64,000 nt of DNA from Nephrocerus scutellatus (taxonomy: Eukaryota > Arthropoda > Insecta > Diptera > Pipunculidae), in assembly GCA_947095585.1 (NCBI GenBank), contig OX352763.1, positions 14,061,462 through 14,125,461 of the forward strand, written 5' to 3'. Positions within the stretch are counted from its first letter, which is position 1, and every line of letters begins with the position of its first letter. Below are positions 10,997-22,174 of the stretch, one piece after another. The position numbers and the translations under genes were made by a program. Under the pieces are notes generated by a model. That model saw only the letters and a list, made by a program, of their open reading frames with translations. It was not told where the DNA came from and did no database searches.

Positions 10997-12391
10997 ATGA
11001 CGGCGAACGATAGTACAAAAACTGCAACACATAAATCTGACACAGTTGCCGCGGCTTCTATAAATAATAATTCATCATCTGCATCACTTAGCACCGCAAT
11101 GGATGACAAAGAAATAAACACCGGCGACGTTTATCTTATTCGTAGAGCAGATGGCAACATTCATCCGGCGCAAATAATACAATCTCGATGCAATGAATTT
11201 TCTGTTAGCGAATACTATGTCCACTATGTGGGACTTAATCGTCGTCTTGATGAATGGGTGTCACGGGATCGTATTGCGGACGCCACTGAAGAGGATAACG
11301 CCGGCGGGGAGTCTGAAAACTCGAATAGCGCAAAAACTTTAAAGCAGTTAAGCAAGGAGCAAATTGCCTCACTGGAAAATCCCTCGCCTGTCGAAAACAG
11401 TGATCGCAAACTGACGCGAAATCAAAAGCGACGACACGATGAAATTAATCACGTTCAAAAGACCTACGCCGAAATGGATCCGACGACCGCAGCCCTGGAG
11501 AAGGAGCATGAGGCTATCACCAAAGTGAAGTACATTGATAAATTGCGAATTGGAAAGTTTGAAATTGATACTTGGTACTTCAGTCCATACCCCGATGAAT
11601 ATGGGAAAGTTGGAACGCTGTACGTGTGCGAATACTGCCTCAAGTACATGAAATTCCCGAAAACTTATCGGTATCATGCGACTGAATGTATTCAACGGCA
11701 ACCGCCAGGCAATGAAATCTATCGTAAGGGCACAGTCTCCATATTTGAAATAGATGGTAGAGATCACAAACTATACTGTCAGACGTTGTGTTTGATGGCA
11801 AAGTTGTTCCTCGACCACAAGACACTGTACTATGATGTTGAACCGTTCTATTTCTATGTTCTCTGCGAAATCGATAAGAAGGGCGCCCACATTGTTGGCT
11901 ACTTCTCAAAGGAGAAAGAATCACCTGAAAGTAACAATGTTGCTTGCATACTTATTTTGCCCCCATATCAACGCAAAGGTTATGGAAAACTTTTAATTGC
12001 ATTTAGCTATGAGCTGTCACGGCGTGAAGGTGTTGTTGGCAGTCCAGAGAAACCGCTGTCCGATTTGGGCCGACTCAGTTATCGCAGCTATTGGGCGTAT
12101 ACACTTCTTGAGCTGATGAAGGATTGCCGAACAACGACACAAAGTATTAAGGAGCTCAGTGAAATGAGTGGCATTACACAGGATGACATTATTTACACAT
12201 TGCAATCGATGAAGATGGTCAAGTACTGGAAGGGACAACATGTTATCTGTGTTACACCAAAAACAGTAATGGAACACTTACAGTTGCCACAATTTAAGAA
12301 ACCAAAACTCACTGTTGATCCGACATATTTGCGTTGGATTCCGCCCAAAAAGAATCCAACTGGGAGTGCAAAATTCAAGAAGAACGTTTAA
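10997..12391 (+). CDS. Tip60: Histone acetyltransferase Tip60 (KAT5, MYST family)
   Basis: This is the catalytic subunit of the Tip60/NuA4 chromatin complex, which acetylates H4, H2A and H2Av. It is a single uninterrupted exon of 464 aa. Domains in order are a low-complexity N-terminus (1-35), a chromo-barrel (about 40-100, [19 protein letters not shown] to DEWVSRDRI), a linker, and the MYST domain (about 175-455). The MYST domain has its C2HC finger ([21 protein letters not shown]), catalytic Cys in [11 protein letters not shown], the acetyl-CoA loop QRKGYGKLL and the catalytic-region Glu in [10 protein letters not shown]. It is somewhat shorter than the Drosophila protein (541 aa), mainly in the N-terminal and linker parts. 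The start lies upstream of the chromo-barrel with an A-rich leader. An AATAAA lies at about 12630. It converges with Myb across 2.4 kb of repeat-rich DNA. Confidence 0.96.
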   Translation: MTANDSTKTATHKSDTVAAASINNNSSSASLSTAMDDKEINTGDVYLIRRADGNIHPAQIIQSRCNEFSVSEYYVHYVGLNRRLDEWVSRDRIADATEEDNAGGESENSNSAKTLKQLSKEQIASLENPSPVENSDRKLTRNQKRRHDEINHVQKTYAEMDPTTAALEKEHEAITKVKYIDKLRIGKFEIDTWYFSPYPDEYGKVGTLYVCEYCLKYMKFPKTYRYHATECIQRQPPGNEIYRKGTVSIFEIDGRDHKLYCQTLCLMAKLFLDHKTLYYDVEPFYFYVLCEIDKKGAHIVGYFSKEKESPESNNVACILILPPYQRKGYGKLLIAFSYELSRREGVVGSPEKPLSDLGRLSYRSYWAYTLLELMKDCRTTTQSIKELSEMSGITQDDIIYTLQSMKMVKYWKGQHVICVTPKTVMEHLQLPQFKKPKLTVDPTYLRWIPPKKNPTGSAKFKKNV

Positions 12392-12907
12392 ATGGAAGTT
12401 GCAAAGGGCTATGTTTATGTTTGGTATTTTAAGTTGAATGTACTATATATGAAATTAAAAAAATTAAATAGAGGATAGAACAAAACTTTATAAGTATTCG
12501 TTTTTTTTTTGTTATTTATTTTAAAATAATTCACCTAATTACAGAGTGACTTGGCGATGTTGCCAGAAGTGTGCAATTTATCCAATTGGCACCCTCGGTT
12601 TCGTTTCAGAAATTCAGTTATTAAAATTAAATAAAAACAAACGTAATCATGTTTTTTATTAATCTATTTTTTCAATTTCAACAAAAAGATTGACTTTCAA
12701 TTGCGTTGCATAATATAGCCGAAGGGAAGCTATCTTGGATTTAGATGAAAGTATCATGTGATGGAGCGTATGTCCTCTGTTCAATTTCAAAATAGATCAC
12801 AATTTATATGTTGCCTTATAGTATTCACACACAGGGCCGTATACGACAGAGCCAGATTATTAGCATGGGCCACGACTGTCCCATAAGCTTGAAAATCGAG
12901 TATATTA

Positions 12908-13545
12908 TCTAATATATAAAACTCGATGTGTGAATGTATGTATCTTCCGTATGGACTCGGAGATACACATGTGTTTAAAATTTTAACAAAATCGGATTTA
13001 TTATTTTAAAAATTATATGGGAAAATGACTGTGTGCGGTGTGTGCTGCGCAGTCGGCTGCTCTGCTTGGTTTTGGTGATGGAGAGAGAGAGAAATCTTAG
13101 CTCACGCACAAATGAACCCAGCAAATGAAACGATACATAAATGTTTTATGCTTAATTTTACTGACTTACTTATTTACCGAATTGTATTTTTATTGATGTC
13201 GTTTTTTGTTGTCGATATCAACTTACAGAACAACAAGTTTTCACAATATTCTGTCATTTGGCGTTTTCATAAATTAGTTCAGAGCAGTCAAAGAATTCTC
13301 AAGAAAAATGCTCGTGTTTCTTATTTGCTCAGAGTATGAGCGTGCTCTAACTCTAAGTGCTCAGAATAAAATGATCTGAGCATTTTCAAATTTGACATCT
13401 GATGTCAAATGTCTCTTTCGATTATTTACTCCTACAATAAAAAATAAAAAAAATAAAAAATAACCCAGAATCGAGGGGCTTCTGCGGATAGAGAATTTAG
13501 ATGAAAAATTTTAATTTTTATGGGTTGTTTTTATTGCTTTTTAAT
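12908..13545. mobile_element. Composite repeat: Helitron-like 5' end plus shared 500-bp block
   Basis: It starts A|TCTAATATATAAAACTCGA, the same terminus as the element at 36435-36895. About 13020-13540 recurs in inverted orientation at 44605-45105 with high identity. Shared words are GCGCAGTCGGCTGC, GAGAGAGAGAAATCTTAG, ATGAACCCAGCAAATG, GAACAACAAGTTTTCACAA and GAGTATGAGCGTGCTCTAA. An open frame at 13112-13339 is part of the repeat and is not a gene. Confidence 0.65.
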
Positions 13546-13740
13546 TTCCTTAATAAAATTGGAATGGTTTTTTGAATAGGAGTTTTTTTTTCTTTCTAAT
13601 ATATTATAAGGAGTCCGTCATCCAGGATTTTATGTTGTTGATTTGAAATAGTCTTCGTAAAGATTTCAAAGAAAGTTATTGTTGATTCTATTGAAATCAT
13701 AAATAACATAATTTCACACCCCCATCAATTTTATTCGTCA

Positions 13741-14110
13741 CTAGCTAAAATACCCAGCGTTACCCGGTTGCACCCACCCCACTACCTCCACCAGAAATAC
13801 CCAGCGTTGCTTGGCTGCTCCACCAACACTACCTCCGCCCCGCCAAACCACAAACTAACTGACCAACAAGGACCTTCAAGACTCACCTTGAGATCCCTCC
13901 CCACATATCATATTTGTCAAAAGCACGGTCTTCGAGTCAATCTCATACAAACAATACCTAGCCACCCACTACGTCAACGCTCTCAACACCATTACCACTA
14001 CAAACATCCACCCCAACAATCCCCATCACATCCTAAAGTTTCAGCTATATCGAATGAACGGTCTTCGACTTAATCGCGAACAGACAAAGTTTAATTTTTT
14101 TATATTAAGA
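13741..14110 (-). mobile_element. Helitron-like non-autonomous element
   Basis: Read on the minus strand it begins A|TCTTAATATAAAAAAATTAA and ends AACGCTGGGTATTTTAGCTAG|T. That is, 5' TC, 3' CTAG and insertion between A and T, as Helitrons do. Its sequence closely follows 57109-57425 (GGTCTTCGAGTCAATCT, AAACAATACCTAGCCA). The 101-codon frame at 13768-14073 is repeat sequence. Confidence 0.6.
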
Positions 14111-14768
14111 TAAAAAGAAAATTTAATTTTATTTAAAAATTTTTTGGAATAGTTAATGTTAAAAAAAGGACACCTGCGATCATATAATTTCCAATTGTTT
14201 GTTTCGCAATATTTTAGTCAAAAAAAAAGAATGCGCAAAATTTGTTGTATTTTTTTAAGTAAAGTTTTTCATTACATATATGTAGTTGAAAGGTGTTGCT
14301 TAAATAAATAAATTTTATAATATGTAAATGAAAGTAAAGAACAATAAAAACCAAATTAGATCTCAACTAGCCAAGAAGATTAGCCGCAAAAGAGGGAAAC
14401 CTTTTTTTGAACAAGAATTTTTTTTATGTTTACGTTCTGGTGCTCTGGTCGCAATCGTCGTTCCCATCGAAAACTTAGATATACTGAGAAAAAAAAACTT
14501 AACCACACAGACTTAAGCATAAAATTTTCCACAATTATTATGCTTTGGTAGCCATCGATCTCATCATTCGGTAAGCAGAACATTTCTTACTTGCTAGGGA
14601 CAAAATGTTTATGTTTAAAGCAACATAAATCTAGGTACATATAAATATGAAGTATTTCGCATATATTAAGTTTTACTTATAATACTAAGAAATAAACAGA
14701 GCTTTAAACATTCCATATATAAGAACAAATCATACATTTTTATAAATGTACTTAATTCTAATAAGAAT
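14111..14768. other. 3' region of Myb, no further gene
   Basis: AT-rich sequence past the Myb stop codon. It probably contains the Myb 3' untranslated region. The open frame at 14328-14516 has no family resemblance. Confidence 0.4.
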
Positions 14769-16640
14769 TTACTTTTGTTTTTCAAAATTTAATGACCGAG
14801 GCATAAGTGAGAGATTCTTAAGGCATGCGTGTGCCTGCTGAATCATGTATATTTGATCTTTCGTCTGACCGCAGGCCAGTTTTTCCCATTTTGGGTCAAG
14901 GTATTGTTGCTGTTGCTGCCGGCGATGCTGTTGTTCTTGGTGATGGTAGTGAATCGGCTGGGGACTGTTTTCCTTTTTTGCCTCGGCGACATCGAGTAGT
15001 AAGTTGGATTCGACGAGTGTATTTTTTATAATGCTTGGCGGCGAAAAAGCAATCGAATCGCTTGAAGTCAGAAATTTACTGGGCGTTTCCGTTTCATATG
15101 GGAGTGGTTTCTTTTCGATTTTAATGTCATTGATATTCTCACCCCAACTAGTAATGAGCGATTTACGAGCTTTCTTTGGTGGATGAATTGAGTCATTGTT
15201 ACTGTTAATGCTACTGCAAGATACATTTTCTCTTTTTATCACTATTTGCTGAGAATTATTGGTGTCATTCAATTGCTCATCATGCATAATTTCTGCAAGA
15301 TCCTCAACAAGGCTGGATGGACTTGGTGGAATGTATTTTTCGCCACGATGCTTCTTTCCCAATGCGGCAAGAGCATTTTTAAACGGTGTTGGTGTTCTTG
15401 GTCCAATAAGACCTGTGCATATGAAATGATATTGGTAAATTGAATAATTTACTATTTTTTTTTAAATGGTAAGCTACTTACTTTTCTGCGGCGTCTCAAT
15501 TGATGATGTGTCTAGTTCTTTCTTTATTTCCATTCCAACACGATTGTAGGTTTTTCGGACTGGTGTACTTGCGCGTAGATTCATATCATCAAATGTGGTT
15601 AGACATGGCGAATTAAGAAACTGACTTGGAGAGAATGGTAATGGTTTAATCGGTGTCATAACTGGGGAGTCGGGAAGCTTGACATTTCCAATCTTGGATG
15701 TGCTATTTGTCTCTGGTGCTTCTCCGTCAATCAGTTGTTTTGATCTTTTTAATATATTTGGCGGCCGAATCTGCGGAACTGAAACTTTGGTTGAAGCTAT
15801 TGACTCGGAAGTTTGTTGATTTACATTTGCCGCATTTGAATTTTTGATCGGTAAAAGTAGGCTTGTTTGTAAAGGCCGGTCAGGGTTTACTACAGAAACA
15901 GGCACCTTTTGAAGAGACGATCCAAACATATTCGATCCGGAACATCCAATCTTTATCAGAGTTTTCAAATGTGAACGAGAATTTTTTAAATCTGTAAATG
16001 GTCTTGGCACTTGTTTGGGACGACCACAATCGTCATACTTTCGGCGCATCGTAGAATTCCAGTGATTCTTAATGGCATTGTCAGTTCGACCAGGCAGCAA
16101 TTTTGCAATCTTTGCCCATTGGTTACCCCATTCAACATGTGCTTGATAGATAATGCGATCCTCTTCCTCAGTCCAAACGCTTTTCTTAATACTCGGGTTT
16201 AGGTGATTGTGCCAACGTTCTCGGCATTGTTTTCCAATACGTCCGGTTAAGTAGCGAGCGATTAATGTCCACTTTTTTGGTCCATAACGTCGAACCAATT
16301 CAATAACTTTATCGTCTTCTTCACGTGTCCATGGACCCTTTATTAGATCCGGATTGAGGACTTTTGCCCAGCGTTGTTGAACTTGCTGCTCGGTACGATC
16401 CTTGAATTGGAATGCAATTACTTCCCATTGTTCACCATACTCTCCAACCAAACGTTTAAGCAGGACGTCCTCGGATTTAGACCATCGTTTCCCACTTGCT
16501 GTATTTTTTGAGCTCATGCTGTTGCTACTGTTGTCGTCATCACCGCCGCCTCCACCATCTGAAAATTTCGAATACTCACCTTCGCCACAGGAATCGCTGG
16601 AATCTTGCTTTATTGCAAACTGCTCATTTGTCTCTTCCAT
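14769..16640 (-). CDS. Myb: Myb proto-oncogene-type transcription factor (three-repeat Myb)
   Basis: This is a sequence-specific activator and the partner of the MuvB/dREAM complex that drives G2/M genes. Exons 16640-15482 and 15412-14769 join in frame (donor A|GTAAGT, acceptor GCACAG|G) to about 600 aa. Three Myb repeats are complete, each with spaced tryptophans: R1 from KRWSKSEDVLLKRL, R2 from KGPWTREEDDKVIEL, R3 from KSVWTEEEDRIIYQAH to KNHWNSTMRRKY. A C-terminal block SPSQFLNSPCLTTFDD followed by STPVRKTYNRVG and, across the intron, GPRTPTPFKNALAALGKK corresponds to the conserved Myb-MuvB binding region. The ATG chosen (MEETNEQFAIKQ) has a good CAAAATGG context; an in-frame TTG upstream is not a likely start. 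The C-terminal exon carries a His/Gln-rich run. It converges with Tip60. Confidence 0.95.
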
Positions 16641-16696
16641 TTTTGGATGTTTCAAGTTCACTCGAAATGTTTGCAATTACTTGGTATTTGTCTTGC

Positions 16697-17005
16697 CTAC
16701 TTGTCCTCGCCCCGTTTCCAACGGAAACAATTGTGATAGACTTCAATCGTATTGTTGTTATTGTTGCAATACTGATGCACTTTCCCCGCACAATACAAAC
16801 AATTAGCAAAATGACGGCTGTGGAATTTTTCACTGTAATGTTCATATATGTCCAACTGTGATGTGCTTTGAAATCTCTCGCCACAACTTAAACATGTAAC
16901 AAGCTCCTTGGGGTGACGATCGCCACGAAATCGAATATGCGTTGCATCACTTTCAGTTCGATCACCATCACCACGCGAGTTGCTTAAATCGCCATTTGTT
17001 GCCAT
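16697..17005 (-). CDS. Small zinc-finger-like protein upstream of Myb (possible dicistron)
   Basis: A 102-aa ORF ends 56 nt before the Myb ATG on the same strand. It carries two paired-cysteine modules: CLSCGERF followed by HYSEKFH (C-x2-C then H-x5-H, a C2H2-type spacing) and CLYCAGKVHQYC followed by a poly-Asn run and YHNC. The remainder is polar. No intron can fit in the 56-nt gap, so the two ORFs probably share a transcript, or this ORF is an unusually long upstream ORF of Myb. Function is unknown and I do not recognise the family. A nucleic-acid or protein-binding zinc module is inferred from the cysteines. Its size, ordered Cys/His spacing and clean stop argue that it is real coding sequence. 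Confidence 0.65.
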   Translation of the reverse strand: MATNGDLSNSRGDGDRTESDATHIRFRGDRHPKELVTCLSCGERFQSTSQLDIYEHYSEKFHSRHFANCLYCAGKVHQYCNNNNNTIEVYHNCFRWKRGEDK

Positions 17006-18030
17006 TTAAAATACATATTCCGCATCCAATGAACAAGTTTTATTTTGTATTAATTTATTAAATAATTTAAAACTTTAGTCTTTCCTACACAACTTTAATT
17101 TATAAACTAAAACACAGAACACCTGCCAATGCCACACAGTACACACAAATTTGCTTAAGAGTTTCGAAGAGCAAAGAAAATCGTTTTTCATTTGAAATTG
17201 AACGTTCATGCATGACACCAATATGACAGATGGTCGACTTATCTGTTAATTACAAAAAAACAACAACAAAAATGGGCGGAAGTGTTCAGAAATGCTTTGG
17301 CATCGTATTTTTATTCGTTTTACATCAAAGATAAATGCCAATGGTTTAGGCTAAGAGTTATTTTAAAAGTTTAAAATGTGATATATAAATATTCTATTTA
17401 CGCTTTCTGATGTGCCCGTATTACAAAGCAATAATTTGAATGCAATTAAATAATCAAACGCTAGTGGAAATGGAAAGCCATTTTGAAAAACACCACAAAT
17501 AGGTTTGTTTGTTTTAAAAATGTTCGATATTTAATTTCAAAAAACAACACAAAGTTTTGGAAAATTTTTTGGAGTAATAGAGCTTCGGGGGCTCCTATAC
17601 AAATACTTTTAAAAATGTACCCGATTTTCTTAAAATTGTATACACATGTGTATCTCCGATTAGATAATTTACAAGAAAATTTTTAATTTTTATGGGTTTA
17701 TGTTTATGTTCATGTCGAAGCTATCGAAGATAATAGAGAAATTACATATCCGATAAATTTGAGCATTTTTATCTCTGGTCAGATCAAAAAATTATGTGTG
17801 TGTTCTTTTAGTATCAAAGAAAAGTTTTTTTTCTCACCTGAATTCTACATAGTAGTCGACGTGTGTCATGTTTAAAGAAACAAGCAAATACAGCTGTCAG
17901 AAAACATTCCGTATATTTTTTAAGAGTAAAAACATCATATCCGAGAATTATCGGAGTGTTAAAAAAACGACTGAGAAATACATTTTCTGAATTTTGTCAG
18001 TTTAATTAACTCTCCGATTACTCCGACATT
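17006..18030. repeat. Spacer with repeat fragments between Myb and geminin
   Basis: The Myb-side promoter lies at the left. 17560-17670 is a fragment of the ACACATGTGTATCTCCGA interspersed family (see 60477-60770). 17700-17890 is a copy of the 9160-9345 repeat. The open frame at 17483-17686 spans a repeat and is not a gene. Confidence 0.45.
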
Positions 18031-18180
18031 AGCCGTATTTTATTTACCGAGGAATAAGGAATTACAACAACAATTGCACTGTCGAATTCCTTCTTTGAAA
18101 TTGGAAAACCTGCTGTTTGGCTGAATTTAGCTGGTTTTGACATTCGAATTCTTTATTCGGATTCCAAATAAAATACAGCT
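18031..18180. mobile_element. MITE with inverted termini, family 1 copy B
   Basis: Left AGCCGTATTTTATTTACCGA and right end, reverse strand AGCTGTATTTTATTTGGAAT, form inverted termini. GAGGAATAAGGAATTACAAC and CAACAATTGCACT match the element at 4473-4619. Confidence 0.65.
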
Positions 18181-18204
18181 ATTATTTTTTTCATCATCTA
18201 AAAA

Positions 18205-18436
18205 CTAAAACTTATGCTTAGCTGTGTTGCTTTGGCAAAACCATCTTGGCTTACAACAACAATCGCATAAGCATAAAGCCGAATTAAATCCAAAAAAATT
18301 TCAGGATTAAGGAAGCAATTTTATAGTTATGGTGCTCACCGTAAGGCGGTAAAACCAAAAGCTGTTGCTTTGAGATATTAAAGTAAAACCAGCTTAGCTT
18401 TACCAAAACAACACAGCTCTTAAGTCGCAAAACTTG
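18205..18436. mobile_element. MITE-like element, family 2
   Basis: The left arm AAAACTTATGCTTAGCTGTG, then TTGCTTTGGCAAAAC, is inverted at the right (reverse strand AAGTTTTGCGACTTAAGAGC, then TGTGTTGTTTTGGTAAAGC). The arms are about 40 bp with some mismatches. Only one copy was found in the window. Confidence 0.5.
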
Positions 18437-18847
18437 TTGTTTTTACTTTAACTTGTTTATATCTATTATATGATTTTCTATTGGATTTTGCTTATTTCGT
18501 CAAACCAAAAAAAAACATAAAACGCCATTAAAATATAGTTTTCATGTGCCATACTCGTATAACTGGCTATCTTATTGTTTCTGATTGCTTGCATTTCTTA
18601 AGTAGCAGTCATCTTTAATATTTGGAAAAAATTCTCAATTCGCAATTTTTGAATAAAAAACCACTGATTTCAATTTTTTATAAATTTTCATCTAAATTGA
18701 CATACGATAAATTTTCTTTATTCTGTATTATGTGGAAGACTTTTTCTGAAATTTTTAGTTTATATAATCATGTAATTATTAGAATTGGAATTAAGACATT
18801 TCCTTTTTAAATCTTCTTTACTAGTATTGTTAGTCATTCTCATAACG

Positions 18848-19150
18848 TGGGCGGCGTGGCTAAATGGAAATGCACATGACTTCCGAGCAGGAGGTTCGTG
18901 GTTCGAATCCCAGTAAGAGAGTATGACCAAAAAGTATTTTTCACGGTGTCCCACCTCTCCCAAACGTTCTGAGAGTAAAAAAAATTGTCACAGAAAGCTT
19001 CTCAATTCGAAGTTCGGATCCGGCCTTAAATTGTTGGTCCATTCCATTTGTGTCCAAAAATATACATGCGCAACACAAATGGTGGCGAGAAGTTGGGCCT
19101 TGGACCGCAATGGTCTGTCGCGCCAAATATTATTACTATACAAATACTTA
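18848..19150 (+). mobile_element. tRNA-derived SINE, fullest copy
   Basis: The head 18848-18918 is tRNA-like, with an A-box-like GTGGCTAAATGG (18856-18867) and a perfect B box GGTTCGAATCC (18900-18910), as needed for RNA polymerase III. The body follows with TTTTTCACGGTGTCCCACCT, TTGTGTCCAAAAATATACAT, CACAAATGGTGGCGAGAAG and CTTGGACCGCAATGG. It is not an intact tRNA gene because the cloverleaf arms do not pair fully. Open frames here on both strands are not genes. Confidence 0.75.
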
Positions 19151-19367
19151 GGTGGGCAATATGAATAATTTTTTATCGTCGTTTAAAGCATGGCCACACA
19201 GGCATGGAATAAAAAGTTATGTTCAGTGAAACAGGTAGGTTTTTAGTGCGTTTGGAAGAAAAAGCTTGGTTGCACAGGTTATAAATCGAAAAAATACTTT
19301 TACAGTTTTTGCAAGATTGTTATATTATCAGTATTATTTACAATTTTTGGTAAATTTGTTATATTTT

Positions 19368-19500
19368 CTTGGTCAAGGTTTTTTTGTAGTTTTCCCTGAC
19401 CATGATCCATTGATAAAAGCATTAAGACTCGTGTCCTTTTAGTTTCGTGTTCGTTTTTTCGTATTGATTTTTCAATGAATCAGAGAATTCTGAGAATGTG
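19368..19500. repeat. Dispersed repeat, partner at 40066-40200
   Basis: TTGTAGTTTTCCCT, CATGATCCATTGAT, TTTTAGTTTCGTG and TTTTCAATGAATCA occur in the same order in both places, with a trace at 47310-47340. The class is unknown. 19500-20351 shows no further gene except the geminin 5' region. Confidence 0.5.
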
Positions 19501-20351
19501 GGGAATATGACATATTGTATATCACATTCCTTCGATTATTATTTTATTTTTAATATTAATAAAGGGCGTAGCATGCCTAATTGCCGTGAAGCAGTCATTC
19601 AGGGAGTCCTTCCTTGGCTAAGAGTTTATATAAAAAAAGTAGATGCAAAAACTGCGCAGTCTACTTTATTTTCATTGTTTTTAGGGAAAACGAACAATTT
19701 ACGTTTACACTATAATTGCTGTCATGAATGTCTGTAATAAATTACCTTTTTGCGCATAATCGGAAATCGGTCACAAAGAAAAAACGCATAAAAAGGTACG
19801 GGAACGCAATAAACCTCAACCACATATTTTTTTTTTTGTTAGAACTGTCTCATTAAATCCCAATTACCGTAGGCAGGTACAAAATATCACATACCGTGAT
19901 TTTAATTTATCTATTTATAAAAAAATACCGTTTCAAAAACAAATTGTTAAGGCAAAAAATATGTAGAAAATTCGATTATCTAGTTTGAGACTTTTTACCG
20001 TATTACATACTTTGAAAGGTCTTATAAACCTAAATAACCATATTCGTGTTTCGGTAGAATGGCATTTAATTTAACCCTCTTTACTCCCTTGTATAAATGC
20101 AGTCCGATTGGAATTCGCGCCTAAATATTCTCATTTGACACTGTAGAAGCTGCCCGGCTGCCGTTGCTAGTTTTGCATTTGTGTTTTTGTGCGCTATCGA
20201 AGGAAAAACGTAAATGGTATTATTTTCTAGTTGATTTTGATTTCAATCCAATACTTTTCGATTAGTATTTAATAGTCAAGCCATCATAGAAATATTTTTC
20301 AATAATTAAAAAATTGTTTGTTAATAATTTGTTGCAAGATATCGAGATAAA

Positions 20352-21350
20352 ATGTCTAATGTCTCTACAAAAAAGGTTTTCATCAAAATCGAGTCGGCTG
20401 CAGAACAGCAGGTAAGCGTTCGCGCTTCATTGGCGCCTATATTAATAAATGTTTTGCTGTCGTTACTCCGGAAAGGTGTGCTGATGACTGTTGCTTCTTT
20501 CTATTTATATTCCTAACAATATTTTACATTCCATTACCATAAATACTTTGTAATCTTGCTGTCAGTCTAACAAATATTTTCTCGACTTATGTTTTTTGCT
20601 TTCATTTTTATTTGATTCGTCGCACGTTTAAAGGAAAACCTTAAAAACACAAGAAAATCACTAAAGGTCTTGCAAAGCGGTGCAACCGACAAAGAAAACC
20701 TGGCCGGGCGACCATTTATTGACAAAATTAGTCGAATCAAAGCGTAAGTTTTGCTTTAACACCACGTACTTGTAGATTTGTTTTGTTTGCATGAGTTAAG
20801 CATTTACTACAACTGTTGCGTTTTTGATTAATTATGATAATTTACATTTATTGAATGGATTTTATTATTCTATTTCAGTGCCACTGACCCAGCATTGGTT
20901 TCGGCGGATTACGCGAAACGCAAAAGGTTCGATATACGTACGACTCAAACGCAAACGAGTCCATTAAAAAAGGCTACCGCTGCATCATCTTCATCAATCA
21001 CTGTAGAAGACCTTACGAGCACTGAAAGTCCTGGCGAACACTATTGGGAAGTACTCGCCGAAAAGCGAAGAGAGGCGCTTGATGAAACTTTAACAGAGAA
21101 TCAGCATTTGCATGAACGAATCGCGGGCCTCGAAGAGGAGTTAAATACATCACGTCAAATGCTAGAGGAAGCTCGAAATCTTGTTGAAGTTCTCACAGAA
21201 ATGTTAAACGAAAGCGAAGCCGAAAAAGAAATCAGTAATGAAGAAGCAGCTGATGTTAATAAAACCGATAATGATGTTGACGACGATGAAAACAATTCGA
21301 TCACTGAACCAGAAGAGGATGAAACTCATCAAATGCCAAACAAGTCTTAG
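20352..21350 (+). CDS. geminin: Geminin, DNA replication licensing inhibitor
   Basis: Geminin binds Cdt1 and blocks MCM loading after S-phase onset until it is degraded in mitosis. Exons are 20352-20411, 20634-20743 and 20879-21350, joined in frame to 213 aa. The first two exons are too short for an ORF scan but have clean GTAAG donors and AG acceptors. RKSLKVLQSGATDKENL in exon 2 holds the destruction-box pattern R-x-x-L. The Cdt1-binding and coiled-coil region is HYWEVLAEKRREALDETL and the heptad run to VEVLTEMLNESE. The C-terminus is acidic. An AATAAA lies near 21643. Genuine start MSNVSTKKVFIKIE sits just upstream of the donor. Confidence 0.92.
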
Positions 21351-22174
21351 TATGGCATTTAATTATAACACTAGTTTATAGTGAATGTAGACGCTATTAT
21401 TAATATTACATACATTTTTACTACAAGTTATTTTTTATTACCTTTGTTGGAAGAAAATAGATTTGACTGAAATCAAAGAAAAGCTGGAATAGAACACACC
21501 GTCGCAGAATACAATAGGAACCATTTCATTATTTTGTTTGTCTTAAAAAATCAGCAATTACTTCCTTTTTCTCTTTTATTTTTTTCCATAATTAAGTTCT
21601 TTAATTCTTTTTCATTCAGCTGTAATATTAAAATTTGAAAATAAATAGTATTGCTTGGTTTTACATTAGAATTGACACAAAAGCATTTTTGTTTATCTTG
21701 AAATACCTATTTTAATGTAACAGCCCGTGCAATTGATGTAGTTGTACTGAACAAATGCTTTAATAAAAGCCTTTTTCGACAACGAAGGAAGAAGAACAGG
21801 TTTGGTTAAACGGTTAACATTACCACATCAAATGTGCCAACCATATTCGGTATAAGATGTACTCTGCATATTTGCTAAAATTGCTAGTTTGTTTTAATGC
21901 AGCGAGTGTCTTTACGCAAAAGTTGTGACAAAAGTATACCATTAGAAAATGTCCATCACTAAAAATAGCATTTGGTTGCCTAAAATAATTGATCGTATTT
22001 TTGTATTGCAATGCAAGGAAGTCGTGGGGTAAAAGAAAGATGGAGATTTCTAAATAGTATTAGTGTGTAAGTATGTAGGAAGAACAGAAGTAATCGCAAT
22101 TAACGGAGTTAAGGTCCAGTACATATTTGTCGTCCGGTGTAACAGCTTTTTTGAAATTTAATAAAGTTTATAAA
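21351..22174. other. Spacer between geminin and the HFM1 helicase
   Basis: This holds the geminin 3' untranslated region and the promoter side of the helicase gene. No coding segment was recognised; the small frame at 21820-22011 (minus) is not family-like. Confidence 0.4.

Noticed and set aside
13768..14073. 101-codon ORF, possible small Pro/His-rich protein
   Set aside because: It lies wholly inside a Helitron-like element whose sister at 57109-57425 shows the same sequence in a different frame.
16402..16861. Plus-strand ORFs opposite Myb
   Set aside because: They are antisense shadows of Myb and the small zinc-finger ORF, with low-complexity runs from the Asp/Ser-rich stretch.
18848..18918. 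A tRNA gene
   Set aside because: A and B boxes are present but the cloverleaf stems do not pair fully, and the sequence continues into a dispersed SINE body.
22127..22174. Upstream start of the helicase ORF (an in-frame non-ATG codon at 22127)
   Set aside because: The conventional ATG at 22175 begins MASLDGTVKPRN, and splicing at 22238 gives a better family match than reading through 22239-22334.
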